Shown: positions 50,462 through 59,032, counted from the first letter of the stretch. The stretch is DNA of 64,000 nucleotides from CALMEH01 sp031409875 (GCA_031409875.1 JANNYB010000077.1:1-64000); one strand, 5' to 3'. A program made the numbers and translations. Notes: a model not told the origin generated them from the letters alone.

Positions 50462-50869
50462 TTAATATCCTAAATCGAGTTCTTGGGCTTGGCTGGCGAT
50501 TTTTGCTAAAACTTTCAAGCGTTTTTCGTCAATTCGTTGTTTATATGAAATCAAATCTTCAAACCGAACGCGACGATGTTTGCCGACTTTGCGAAAAGGT
50601 ATTTCATCTGTTTCCAACAGTTTAACCAAAAACGGACGCGAAACTTTCAAGAAATCGGCGGCTTGTTGTGAAGAAAATTCGGTCGGTTCAGGCGTAACAA
50701 CCACAGTTTTTCCTTTGGCAATATATGACAAGGTTTTCGCTAAAATCTTCGTTACAGCCGGCGAAAGTTCAATATCTTGATTGTTCACTACCAATTTTGC
50801 CTTACTTTTTGGCGATAAAATCTTTTGTCCGCTTTGGGCTAATGCTATTTCGCTGTTTGTTAAGTTCAT
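50462..50869 (-). CDS. Excisionase-type HTH antitoxin
   Basis: 135 residues. The winged-helix DNA-binding domain (FSSQQAADFLKVSRPFLVKL, then IPFRKVGKHRRVRFEDLIS) is the HTH_17/excisionase type that commonly precedes the DAC-family PIN toxins. A helical N-terminus comes before it. GAGGCAG lies before the ATG. It remains intact although its toxin is truncated. Confidence 0.85.
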   Translation of the reverse strand: MNLTNSEIALAQSGQKILSPKSKAKLVVNNQDIELSPAVTKILAKTLSYIAKGKTVVVTPEPTEFSSQQAADFLKVSRPFLVKLLETDEIPFRKVGKHRRVRFEDLISYKQRIDEKRLKVLAKIASQAQELDLGY

Positions 50870-50944
50870 TAAACTGCCTCAAAATCATATTAACACAAAC
50901 GAAATAAACGAAACAAACGAAATCCCACAATCATATCCGTTATT

Positions 50945-51010
50945 TGTCTTTATTCGCCTGATTCGCGGATTGAGTTTTCTTTACTGAATATTTGTGAAAA
51001 TTTGGCTTTC
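50945..51010 (+). repeat. Island direct repeat, copy 5 (degenerate)
   Basis: TTTATTCGCCTGATTCGCGG, then ATTGAGTTTTCTTTACTGAA. Several bases differ from copies 1-4. It lies between the HTH/PIN remnant and TA pair 2. Confidence 0.8.
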
Positions 51011-51015
51011 AAAAA

Positions 51016-51441
51016 TCACCGCGTCCAATCTTTGACGACTAAATTCGGGACTTCTTCAAAATCTTTCAGGTTGCGGGAAACTAAAATTGCGTTGCGGGAA
51101 ATGGCGATGGAGGCGATTTTCAAATCCATTGTGCCGATGCGGATTTTGCTTGATTTGAGGTTTTTGTAGATTTCGGCGGCGTTTTCGTCAAAAGGTAAAA
51201 CTTTGATTTCCCGAAAATTGTCGAGAAATTTATTTAACCTTTCGTAAGCGAAAATTTGTTGTTCGATGTTTTTACATTTGGAAAGATATGTCAGCCATCC
51301 ACGCATTTGTTCTTCAAATGTAATGATTGTGGTAAAAATCTCATCAGGCGAAAATTCGTTAAGTCTTTTTCTCAGCAAAGAAGATTCAAGATATTTTTCG
51401 CGGTCAAACAGACTCAAGCAATCCGTATCAAGAATTATCAT
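51016..51441 (-). CDS. PIN-domain toxin, VapC-like (pair 2)
   Basis: 141 residues, the same length as pair 1 and close along its whole length (MIILDTDCLSLFDREKYLES, TIITFEEQMRGWL, TMDLKIASIAI, NLVVKDWTR). All PIN acidic residues are kept. It directly follows the antitoxin stop (TAA ATG). Confidence 0.88.
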   Translation of the reverse strand: MIILDTDCLSLFDREKYLESSLLRKRLNEFSPDEIFTTIITFEEQMRGWLTYLSKCKNIEQQIFAYERLNKFLDNFREIKVLPFDENAAEIYKNLKSSKIRIGTMDLKIASIAISRNAILVSRNLKDFEEVPNLVVKDWTR

Positions 51442-51657
51442 TTACTTGGTGTCCTCATCGTAATCTTCTTTCTGCGCTAACCGATATTCACGTCCAAGCC
51501 GCATTGCCTCATCATAAATCGGGTCGTCAGCAAATGTTCCCGCGATTTTTTCATACCAAGGCTTTTCGGCATTACCATTTTTCTCAGCTTTGCTTTTTAA
51601 TAAAGCGACTTCGGCTTCTAAAATTTCGAGTCTTTTTTCGATTTCGGTATTCGTCAT
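51442..51657 (-). CDS. VapB-like antitoxin (pair 2)
   Basis: 71 residues, paralogue of 47733-47951: IEKRLEILEAEVALLKSKAE, then PIYDEAMRLGREYRLAQKE. The middle (WYEKIAGTFADD) differs from pair 1 (WWKQRIGIFADN), and the difference may set pairing specificity. Confidence 0.8.
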   Translation of the reverse strand: MTNTEIEKRLEILEAEVALLKSKAEKNGNAEKPWYEKIAGTFADDPIYDEAMRLGREYRLAQKEDYDEDTK

Positions 51658-51666
51658 AACAAAAGC

Positions 51667-51694
51667 ATTTTATCACACCTGAAAATTTGTTCAA
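51667..51694 (-). promoter_or_regulatory. Leaderless promoter of TA pair 2
   Basis: On the minus strand: TTGAAC (51694-51689), 16 bases, TAAAAT (51672-51667), nine bases, ATG at 51657. It is nearly identical to the pair 1 promoter. Confidence 0.7.
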
Positions 51695-51699
51695 TATTC

Positions 51700-51745
51700 A
51701 AGTTTATTCGGGTGATTCGCAAGCTAAGTTTTTTTAGATGAATTC
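51700..51745 (+). repeat. Island direct repeat, copy 6 (degenerate)
   Basis: AGTTTATTCGGGTGATTCGC, then AAGCTAAGTTTTTTTAGATG. The last copy; beyond it lies the DUF305 gene. Confidence 0.75.
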
Positions 51746-51826
51746 GCAGTTATTTTTCTAACGCCATAAATTTCGGGCATTGCCAAAGGTAGAAAATCAA
51801 CTTTCAGCTATGGTAAAGTGAACCTT

Positions 51827-52504
51827 ATGATGCTTTATCAATTTTTGCCGAAACCGTCATTTTTCTTTGTAATCGTGTTTTTGTTATCGCTGTCAGTTTT
51901 CGGACAGCAAGATGATTCTAAAAATTTGCCGGTGATTGTTCAGCCGGGTGCGCCGGGACAGCAAACGCGCGTTTTGCCTTCGACGACGAAGGCGAAATTG
52001 CCGCCGGTTTCGCGTAAAGATGTCGAGTTTATGCAGGGAATGATTCATCATCATTCGCAAGCGGTCGAGATGACGGCGTTGATTGCGGTGCGGACGGAAA
52101 ACAAGGAAATTCGTTTGCTTGGAGCGCGGATTAGTCAATCGCAATCGGACGAAATGAATTTTATGAAGGGTTGGTTGATGATTCGCGGTGAGAAAACTTC
52201 GATGGAAATGCCCGCAATGGACGGAATGGATATGGCGGAGCATAATCACGAAATGTTGATGCCCGGAATGTTGACGAAAAAACAGATGGACGCTTTGAAA
52301 AATGCCAAAGGCGCAGAGTTTGATAAATTGTTTTTGGCGGGAATGATTCAGCATCACAAAGGCGCGTTGCAAATGGTTGATGAAATGTTCAAAACAACCG
52401 GCGCAGGTCAAGATGCCGATCTTTTCACTTTCGCCACGGACGTTGACAGCGGTCAGCGTGCCGAAATCAGAATTATGCAAACTTTATTGGGAGAGAAACC
52501 GTAA
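51827..52504 (+). CDS. Secreted DUF305 protein
   Basis: 225 residues from ATG 51827. A signal peptide (FFFVIVFLLSLSVFG) precedes two ferritin-like helical halves of DUF305, each with a histidine-rich motif: MQGMIHHHSQAVEMT and MIQHHKGALQMVDEM, plus a methionine-rich loop (MEMPAMDGMDMAEHNHEMLM). His and Met clusters suggest metal (copper) binding in the periplasm, as proposed for the family. The LVIVD gene starts 11 bases later, so they are likely an operon. Confidence 0.88.
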   Translation: MMLYQFLPKPSFFFVIVFLLSLSVFGQQDDSKNLPVIVQPGAPGQQTRVLPSTTKAKLPPVSRKDVEFMQGMIHHHSQAVEMTALIAVRTENKEIRLLGARISQSQSDEMNFMKGWLMIRGEKTSMEMPAMDGMDMAEHNHEMLMPGMLTKKQMDALKNAKGAEFDKLFLAGMIQHHKGALQMVDEMFKTTGAGQDADLFTFATDVDSGQRAEIRIMQTLLGEKP

Positions 52505-52515
52505 AAGAAATCAAT

Positions 52516-54447
52516 ATGAATCGAATCAAATTTATCGCTTGTCGTTTAATTATCGCTTTTTTCGTTTTAGCATCTTGTTTCGCCGTCGAAACTTCCGCCC
52601 AAAATCAACAAACCACGCCGAAACTTCCGGCGGGAATGAAAGGTTCGAATGTTGACGATCCGCGCTCGAAACTCAAACCCGGATTATATGATGCGGGCGA
52701 AGCGGCGTTAGGAATGAAGCATCTTTTGCTGTCCAAAAAGCCCGAAGCGTTTCAACTTGGCACGGACGATGCCGATAACCCGAAAGTGCAAAACACTTTA
52801 AAGCAACTCGGCATCGGCGATGCTTCCCAAATGCCAAAAGCGTTTCAACTCGTTTTCGCGCAACTTGCATATTCCAATTCCGATATGGCATTTCAGGGAA
52901 ATTATCTTTTTCAAGGTAATTTTTACGGGATGAATATCTACGACATTTCAAAACCTGCGGAAACCAAATTGCTGACTTCGATGGTTTGTCCGGGCGGTCA
53001 AGGCGATGTTTCGGTTTATAAAAATTTGATGTTTATGTCGGTCGAAATGCCGAACGGAAGGCTCGATTGCGGAATTCAAGGATTTGCGCCCGTGATGCCT
53101 GTTGCGGGAGTAGAACCGAAACCTGATGTTCAAAAAGACCGTTTTCGCGGCGTAAGAATTTTCGATATTTCGGACATCAGAAACCCGAAACAAGTCGGCG
53201 CAGTGCAAACCTGTCGCGGTTCGCACACGCACACGCTCGTAACCGATAAAAATGATACAAACAACGTCTATATCTATGTTTCGGGAACGTCTTTCGTTCG
53301 TCCGGGCGAAGAACTTGCCGGATGTTCGGACGGTTTGCCCGATAAAAATCCGAACACATCGCTGTTTAGTATTGACGTGATTAAAGTTCCGGTTTCAACA
53401 CCGCAAGAGGCAAAAATCATTTCGAGTCCGCGCATTTTTATGGATTCGAGAACGGGCGTAGTCAATAGTTTGAACGACGGCGGTTCGCACGACGGCAACG
53501 GACGAGTTTCAGACACCGACCAATGCCACGATATTACGGTTTATTCCGAAATCGGACTCGCCGCCGGCGCGTGTTCGGGCAACGGAATTATTTTGGACAT
53601 CAAAGACCCGGCAAATCCGAAGCGCGTTGATGCGGTCAATGATCCGAATTATGCTTATTGGCATTCGGCGGCGTTTTCAAATGACGGTAAAAAAGTCGTT
53701 TTTACTGATGAATGGGGCGGCGGACTCGGCGCACGTTGCCGCGAAAATGACCCGAATGTTTGGGGCGCAAACGCGATTTTTAATCTTGAAAATAACAAGC
53801 TGAGTTTTGCGAGTTATTACAAAATGCCTGCCGCACAAGGCAACACCGAAAATTGCGTGGCGCACAACGGTTCGCTGATTCCCGTTCCGGGCAGAGACAT
53901 CAAAGTTCAGGCTTGGTATCAAGGCGGCATTTCGATTATGGATTTCACGGACGCGAAAAATCCTCTGGAAATCGCCTATTTTGACCGCGGTGCAATTGAC
54001 TCGAAAATGCTTATTCTCGCCGGAAGTTGGTCGGCGTATTGGTTTAACGGAAACATTTACAGCTCGGAAATCGCCCGCGGTTTGGATGTTTTTGAACTTT
54101 CGCCGTCAAAATTCTTGACGCAAAACGAAATTGATGCGGCAAAATCTGTTCAAGTCGGCGAATTAAATGTCCAAAATCAGCAAAAAATCGTTTATTCAAA
54201 TAAATTAGTCGTTGCCAAGGCTTATATTGATCAACTCGAGCGTTCAAACTCGCTTTCTTCAGAACAAATTTCAAGTCTTCGTGATGCGATAAACAAAGCT
54301 GAAAGTTCAAATTTGAACAAAAAAGATAAAAAGAAACTCAAAGGTTTCGCTAAGTCATTAGAAAAAAATGCCGGAATAAACAAAAACGTCGCAGACTCGA
54401 TGCGTTTGAGAAATTTAGCCGGAATTTTGAAGAAACCAAATGTTTAA
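52516..54447 (+). CDS. Secreted LVIVD-repeat protein
   Basis: 643 residues with a signal peptide (FFVLASCFAVETSA). Beta-propeller-like repeats of the LVIVD kind follow: FQGNFYGMNIYDISKPAETK, GVRIFDISDIRNPKQVGAVQ, GISIMDFTDAKNPLEIAYF, HSAAFSNDGKKVVFTDEWGG. Several conserved His, Asp and Cys residues (SHTHTLV, GSHDGNGRVSDTDQCHD) may bind metal. The C-terminal 130 residues form a helical region (FIXIVAR style helper). It is probably a periplasmic or surface protein working with DUF305; the function is unknown. Confidence 0.8.
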   Translation: MNRIKFIACRLIIAFFVLASCFAVETSAQNQQTTPKLPAGMKGSNVDDPRSKLKPGLYDAGEAALGMKHLLLSKKPEAFQLGTDDADNPKVQNTLKQLGIGDASQMPKAFQLVFAQLAYSNSDMAFQGNYLFQGNFYGMNIYDISKPAETKLLTSMVCPGGQGDVSVYKNLMFMSVEMPNGRLDCGIQGFAPVMPVAGVEPKPDVQKDRFRGVRIFDISDIRNPKQVGAVQTCRGSHTHTLVTDKNDTNNVYIYVSGTSFVRPGEELAGCSDGLPDKNPNTSLFSIDVIKVPVSTPQEAKIISSPRIFMDSRTGVVNSLNDGGSHDGNGRVSDTDQCHDITVYSEIGLAAGACSGNGIILDIKDPANPKRVDAVNDPNYAYWHSAAFSNDGKKVVFTDEWGGGLGARCRENDPNVWGANAIFNLENNKLSFASYYKMPAAQGNTENCVAHNGSLIPVPGRDIKVQAWYQGGISIMDFTDAKNPLEIAYFDRGAIDSKMLILAGSWSAYWFNGNIYSSEIARGLDVFELSPSKFLTQNEIDAAKSVQVGELNVQNQQKIVYSNKLVVAKAYIDQLERSNSLSSEQISSLRDAINKAESSNLNKKDKKKLKGFAKSLEKNAGINKNVADSMRLRNLAGILKKPNV

Positions 54448-54453
54448 AGTTTT

Positions 54454-54640
54454 CGCCGCTTATTGCAAAGTCAGGAAAAAGACATTTTTAACACAGATGC
54501 ACACAGATTGGCACAGATAAAAGCAGAGATTTTGCCTTGAAGTATCAAAAATTATCCGGTTTTTATCTGTGTGCATCTGTGTTAAAGAATACTTTTCCAA
54601 TTTTTTGCGACTTTGCAATCGCCCTACAATAAGCGGCGAT
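54454..54640. repeat. Inverted repeat, family K (TTAACACAGATGCACACAG)
   Basis: Outer pair CGCCGCTTATTGCAAAGTC / GACTTTGCAATCGCC...AATAAGCGGCG (the latter with an 11-base insertion); inner pair TTAACACAGATGCACACAGA / TCTGTGTGCATCTGTGTTAA. It begins seven bases after the LVIVD gene stop and fills the gap up to the TA remnant. Confidence 0.85.
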
Positions 54641-54696
54641 TTTTATTTGCAGATCATTTGAAATCTCTAAATTTGCTCCATAATTAATAAATCAAA

Positions 54697-54813
54697 CTAT
54701 CGCGTCCAATCATTGACCACTAAATACTGCTCTAGTTTCTGGCGTAATTTTGACGTTTCAAGATATTTCTCGCGGTTCAATAAACTAAGACAGTCAGTAT
54801 CAAGAATTATCAT
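54697..54813 (-). pseudogene. VapC-like toxin with a clean internal deletion (pair 3)
   Basis: 38 codons: the first 28 residues (MIILDTDCLSLLNREKYLET, then SKLRQKLE) match pairs 1 and 2, then two residues, then the last eight (LVVNDWTR) of the same family. About 100 central codons are missing without a frame change. Only one PIN acidic residue remains, so it cannot be active. A 10-base tandem duplication (ATAAATAATG) lies at its start. Confidence 0.88.
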
Positions 54814-54822
54814 TATTTATCA

Positions 54823-55041
54823 TTATTTATCATCCTCATCATAAATCATCTTTTGTGATTCACGATATTCACGCCCAAGACGCATTGCTTCCTCGTGCAT
54901 CGGATCGTCGGCAAAAATCCCTAAATGTTGTTTCCACCAAGGAATTTCATTTTTATCTACCTTTTTTCCAGCTTTATTTTTAAGCAAAGCAACTTCGGCT
55001 TCCAAAACAGCTATTCTTTTTTCGAGTTCTGCGTTAGTCAT
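54823..55041 (-). CDS. VapB-like antitoxin (pair 3, orphan)
   Basis: 72 residues, intact: LEKRIAVLEAEVALLKNKAG, then PMHEEAMRLGREYRESQKM. Close to pairs 1 and 2. Its own toxin is deleted, so it may act as an anti-toxin decoy for pair 1 or 2, or be a leftover. Confidence 0.78.
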   Translation of the reverse strand: MTNAELEKRIAVLEAEVALLKNKAGKKVDKNEIPWWKQHLGIFADDPMHEEAMRLGREYRESQKMIYDEDDK

Positions 55042-55050
55042 AACAAAAAC

Positions 55051-55056
55051 ATTTTA
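55051..55056 (-). promoter_or_regulatory. -10 box of TA pair 3, leaderless layout
   Basis: TGC then TAAAAT (55056-55051) and nine bases to ATG 55041, as at pairs 1 and 2. The -35 region is less conserved than in those pairs. Confidence 0.6.
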
Positions 55057-55123
55057 GCACAGGTCAATTTTCGCGCCCAATACCGGTTTTTGGTAGTATC
55101 TAATGCCTCAATAAAAGTCGGAT

Positions 55124-58006
55124 TTAATTCAAAACAGTTTTCAAGGCTTTTCCGGTGTAAGATTTTTTCACACGCGCAACTTCTTCGGGCGTGCCTTGCG
55201 CGACAATTTTTCCGCCTTCTGCGCCGCCTTCGGGTCCTAAATCAATAATGAAATCGGCTGATTTTATGACATCGAGATTGTGTTCGATAACAATAACCGT
55301 GTTTCCCGTGTCAACTAATTGCTGTAAAACATCCAGCAATTTATGAACGTCCGCAAAATGCAATCCGGTTGTCGGTTCGTCTAAAATGTAAATCGTTTTT
55401 CCCGTGGCGCGTTTTGAAAGTTCTTTGGCGAGTTTGATTCGTTGAGCTTCGCCGCCGCTCAAAGTTGTCGAAGATTGTCCGATTTTGATGTAGCCCAAAC
55501 CGACATCGAGCAAAGTTTTGAGTTTTTGTTTGATGTTTGGAATGTTTTCAAGAATCGGCAAAGCGTCTTCGATTGTCGTATCGAGCAAATTCGCAATCGA
55601 AAGACCTTTATATTTCACCGCCAAAGTTTCGCGGTTATAACGCGCACCTCGACAAACGTCGCAAAGCACATAAACATCGGGCAAAAAGTTCATTTCAATC
55701 GTTTTCAAACCCGCGCCTTCGCAGGCTTCGCAACGTCCGCCTTTGACGTTAAACGAAAATCTTCCGGTTTTATAACCTCGTTCGCGTGATTCGGGAAGCA
55801 TCGCATAAAGTTCACGAATCGGCGTAAAAAGTCCCGTATAAGTCGCCGGATTCGAGCGCGGCGTTCTGCCGATTGGCGATTGGTCAATTTCGATAATTTT
55901 ATCAATCAATTCCAAACCTTCAATCGAATCGTGTTCGAGCGGTTCGATTGCCGATTTATAAACAAATCTGTAAAGCGCAGGATATAAAATTTCTTCGACG
56001 AGCGTTGATTTTCCGCTTCCAGAAACGCCCGTAACAACTGTCAACAAACCGAGCGGAAAGTCTGCGTCAATGTTTTTGAGATTGTGCGCCCGTGCGCCTT
56101 TCACGGTAATTTTCGCGCCGTTCGGAAGTCTGCGCCATTCGGGAACTTCGATTTTCAGTTCGCCGTTGAGATATTTTCCGGTGATTGAGTTTTCATTTTT
56201 TTTGATGTCTTGCGGAGTTCCGACGGCGATGACTTCCCCGCCGTGCGTTCCGGCAAGTGGTCCTAAATCAACAACGTAATCGGCTTTTTCGATTGTTTCT
56301 TCATCGTGTTCGACAACTAAAACCGTATTTCCTAAATCGCGCAAATTCTGCAAAGTTTGAAGAAGTTTTTGATTATCGCGCGGATGAAGTCCGATTGAAG
56401 GTTCGTCCAAAACATACAAAACGCCGCGAAGTTGCGAACCGATTTGCGTCGCTAATCTGATGCGCTGACCTTCACCGCCTGATAAACTTTGCGAAGTGCG
56501 GTCAAGCGTCAAATATCCGAGTCCGACGGCTTCTAAAAATCGTAATCTTTCGCGGATTTCCTTCAAAACTAATCCGGCAATTTTTTCTTCGCGTTCGTTT
56601 AATTTTACGGCATCAAATTTCTCAACCGCCGTTTCAATCGGCAAAGCTGTATAATCGGCAATGCCAAAGCCGCCGACTTTGACCGCCAAACTTTCGAGTT
56701 GCAGCCGTTTTCCTTCGCAAATCGGACATTTTGCGGGCGCGACAAGTTCGTTCAAAGCCTCGCGCACTTTTTCCGACGGCGGAGTTTCCATCCGCTCGCG
56801 CATCACACGCAACGCGCCTTTCCAATCCGATTCGTATTTGTAAGTTCCCTGTTTGAATGTCAGACGCTTTTTCGTTCCGTGCCAAAATACGTCTTTTATT
56901 TCGTCCGGTAAATCCGCAAAAGCCATCTGAAGCAGTTTTTTGGACTTCGGACTTCGGACTTCGGTCTTTATCTCCTTTTCTCCCTTTCTCCCTTTCTCCC
57001 CTTCTTCTTCAACTTCGCCTCCAAAGTTTTCGATGACTGCGGTCAAAGCCGATTGCAAAAATTTTCCGCCGGCTTTATCCGAATCATCCAAAAACTTGAT
57101 TTTTCCGATGATTTGCGATTGATCGGGCAAGATTTTGTTCGCGTCAATTTCCATCACCGTTCCCAAACCTTGACAGCGTTTGCACGCCCCGTAAGCCGAA
57201 TTGAACGAAAACGAACGCGGTTCGAGTTGGGCAATATTTATTCCGCAATTTACGCAAGCCATTCGCTCAGAATAAAGTTTTTCTTCGCCGTCAATATGTG
57301 CCACCAAAACCGCGCCGCCCGTTAATTTTAGCGCGGTTTTCACCGATTCGCTCAAACGCACTTTCACGCCTTCTTTGATTAAAAGTCGGTCAACGACAAT
57401 CTCAATCGTATGATTTCGGCGTTTGTCGAGTTTAATTTCTTCGTCTAATTGACGCATTTCGCCGTCAATTCGTGCGCGTGTAAAATCTTTGGCAAATTTT
57501 TCGAGTTCTTTCTTAAATTCGCCTTTGCGCCCGCGCACAACCGGCGCGAGAATCATCACGCGCTCACCTTCGGGTAAAACCAAAATTCCGCTGACAATTT
57601 GTTCCTGCGATTGCCGCGTAATCGGCAAATCGCACTGATGACAATGCGGCGTGCCGATTGACGAAAACAAAAGCCGTAAATAATCGTAAATTTCCGTAAC
57701 CGTCCCGACCGTCGAACGAGGGCTTCGTGAAACCGTTTTTTGTTCAATCGAAATTGCCGGACTCAAACCTTCAACCGAATCAACATCGGGTTTTTCCAAT
57801 TGGTCGAGAAATTGCCGTGCGTAAGCCGACAAAGATTCGACATAACGCCGTTGACCTTCGGCGTAAATCGTGTCAAAAGCGAGCGAAGATTTGCCCGAAC
57901 CGCTCAAACCCGTAATTACCGTGAAAGAATTACGCGGAATTTCGACGTTAATATTTTTAAGATTGTGCTGACGTGCGCCGCGAACGGTGATGTGTTTAAT
58001 GCTCAT
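55124..58006 (-). CDS. uvrA: Excinuclease ABC subunit A
   Basis: 960 residues. Damage sensor of nucleotide excision repair, a dimer with two ABC ATPase modules. Walker A motifs: TGLSGSGKSSLAFD (near residue 34) and TGVSGSGKSTLVEE; signatures SLSGGEGQRI and TLSGGEAQRIK; zinc knuckles with CHQCDLPI, CVNCGIN and CEACEGAG...CDVCRG. Residues about 332-357 (EEEGEKGRKGEKEIKTEVRS) are repeat-derived and not found in usual UvrA. The start ATG 58006 is preceded by TAAAACATA without a clear ribosome site. Confidence 0.96.
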   Translation of the reverse strand: MSIKHITVRGARQHNLKNINVEIPRNSFTVITGLSGSGKSSLAFDTIYAEGQRRYVESLSAYARQFLDQLEKPDVDSVEGLSPAISIEQKTVSRSPRSTVGTVTEIYDYLRLLFSSIGTPHCHQCDLPITRQSQEQIVSGILVLPEGERVMILAPVVRGRKGEFKKELEKFAKDFTRARIDGEMRQLDEEIKLDKRRNHTIEIVVDRLLIKEGVKVRLSESVKTALKLTGGAVLVAHIDGEEKLYSERMACVNCGINIAQLEPRSFSFNSAYGACKRCQGLGTVMEIDANKILPDQSQIIGKIKFLDDSDKAGGKFLQSALTAVIENFGGEVEEEGEKGRKGEKEIKTEVRSPKSKKLLQMAFADLPDEIKDVFWHGTKKRLTFKQGTYKYESDWKGALRVMRERMETPPSEKVREALNELVAPAKCPICEGKRLQLESLAVKVGGFGIADYTALPIETAVEKFDAVKLNEREEKIAGLVLKEIRERLRFLEAVGLGYLTLDRTSQSLSGGEGQRIRLATQIGSQLRGVLYVLDEPSIGLHPRDNQKLLQTLQNLRDLGNTVLVVEHDEETIEKADYVVDLGPLAGTHGGEVIAVGTPQDIKKNENSITGKYLNGELKIEVPEWRRLPNGAKITVKGARAHNLKNIDADFPLGLLTVVTGVSGSGKSTLVEEILYPALYRFVYKSAIEPLEHDSIEGLELIDKIIEIDQSPIGRTPRSNPATYTGLFTPIRELYAMLPESRERGYKTGRFSFNVKGGRCEACEGAGLKTIEMNFLPDVYVLCDVCRGARYNRETLAVKYKGLSIANLLDTTIEDALPILENIPNIKQKLKTLLDVGLGYIKIGQSSTTLSGGEAQRIKLAKELSKRATGKTIYILDEPTTGLHFADVHKLLDVLQQLVDTGNTVIVIEHNLDVIKSADFIIDLGPEGGAEGGKIVAQGTPEEVARVKKSYTGKALKTVLN
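56935..57012. repeat. Repeat-derived insert inside uvrA
   Basis: Plus-strand text GGACTTCGGACTTCGGACTT, then TCTCCCTTTCTCCCTTTCTC: two short tandem tracts like those of intergenic families (J at 35943). Read in frame on the minus strand as a charged stretch. Confidence 0.75.
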
Positions 58007-58093
58007 TATGTTTTACAGATAAAATTTTCGGCTTCTGACGAAACAAATATTTTACCAATTCAATGAAACAAATCAAAATGAGTTTCATTTCAA

Positions 58094-59029
58094 CTACAAA
58101 AATTTCAAAACCGCAAAAAGCGCAACAAGGGAAATTATCAGCCACAAAATCACGCCTTGAAGCAGAGGTTTTACGCCGACGGCTTTGATTGTTTCGCGTG
58201 AAAGCGACGCGCCGACGAGAAAAAGAGTTACGGTCAGTCCGGCTTTGGCAAGATTTACAAGCGATTCAAAAATACTCGGCGGAATGATTGAAGGCGCGTA
58301 AGTTCTGAGTATTGTTGCAGTTAGAAATAAAAACACAAACCACGGAATGATTTGCAAAATCTTTGTTTCGCCGTGTTTCGGGCGATAAAGAAACGCGAAA
58401 ATTAACGCGACGGGCGCAATCCAAAGTGCGCGGGCGAGTTTTACGGTTGTCGCAATTTGCAACGCTTCGTCGCCGTATTTTGCGGCTGCACCGACAACCG
58501 AAGATGTATCGTGAATCGCAATCGCCGCCCAAATTCCGAATTGATTTTCAGTTAAACCGACAAGATGCCCGATAATCGGAAACACGAAAAGCGCAACCGA
58601 ATTTAAGATAAAAATCGTGCCGAGAGCGACGGAAATTTCCTTAGATTCGGCACGAATCGCGGGCGCAGTTGCCGCAATCGCACTGCCGCCGCAAATCGCT
58701 GTTCCGGCGGAAATTAAAGAAGATGTTTTAGCTTCGGTTTTTAATAATTTCCCAAGCAAAGAACCGATAATCAAAGTCCCGAAAATCGTCGCAATCGTGA
58801 ACAAAACGCCTTTCTTTCCGGCTTCGATGACGTTTGTAAGATTCATTCCGAAACCCAGTAAAACAACGGAAAATTGTAATAAATAACGAGTCGTTTTGTT
58901 CGTTTCGAGCGGATAAGGATTGCCAATCGTCAAAGCCAAAATCAAACCGAAAAGCAAAGCAAACGGCGGCGAAACAAACGGCGTGAGGCAAGCGAGGATG
59001 AGAAGAAAAAAGATAATTTTTGAAAACAT
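58094..59029 (-). CDS. YeiH/UPF0324-family membrane transporter
   Basis: 311 residues from ATG 59029. The frame is open to 59092, but the extra residues (PPATAGGSD) are a family G repeat. About nine to ten hydrophobic spans; typical segments are LLGFGMNLTNVIEAG, GTAICGGSAIAATAP, AIHDTSSVVGAAAKYG and KAGLTVTLFLVGASLS. The family is annotated as putative sulfate exporter. The repeat ends three bases before the start, so the ribosome site is unclear. Confidence 0.88.
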   Translation of the reverse strand: MFSKIIFFLLILACLTPFVSPPFALLFGLILALTIGNPYPLETNKTTRYLLQFSVVLLGFGMNLTNVIEAGKKGVLFTIATIFGTLIIGSLLGKLLKTEAKTSSLISAGTAICGGSAIAATAPAIRAESKEISVALGTIFILNSVALFVFPIIGHLVGLTENQFGIWAAIAIHDTSSVVGAAAKYGDEALQIATTVKLARALWIAPVALIFAFLYRPKHGETKILQIIPWFVFLFLTATILRTYAPSIIPPSIFESLVNLAKAGLTVTLFLVGASLSRETIKAVGVKPLLQGVILWLIISLVALFAVLKFL

Positions 59030-59032
59030 AAA

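Noticed and set aside
47230..51745. CRISPR array
   Set aside because: The direct repeats are 600-1600 bases apart with genes between, far from the 30-40 base spacing of CRISPR, and no cas gene is present.
47230..51745. Classical integron with attC sites
   Set aside because: No RYYYAAC/GTTRRRY core pairs are seen in the repeats, no integrase is in the window and cassette directions are mixed. Kept only as a cassette-like array.
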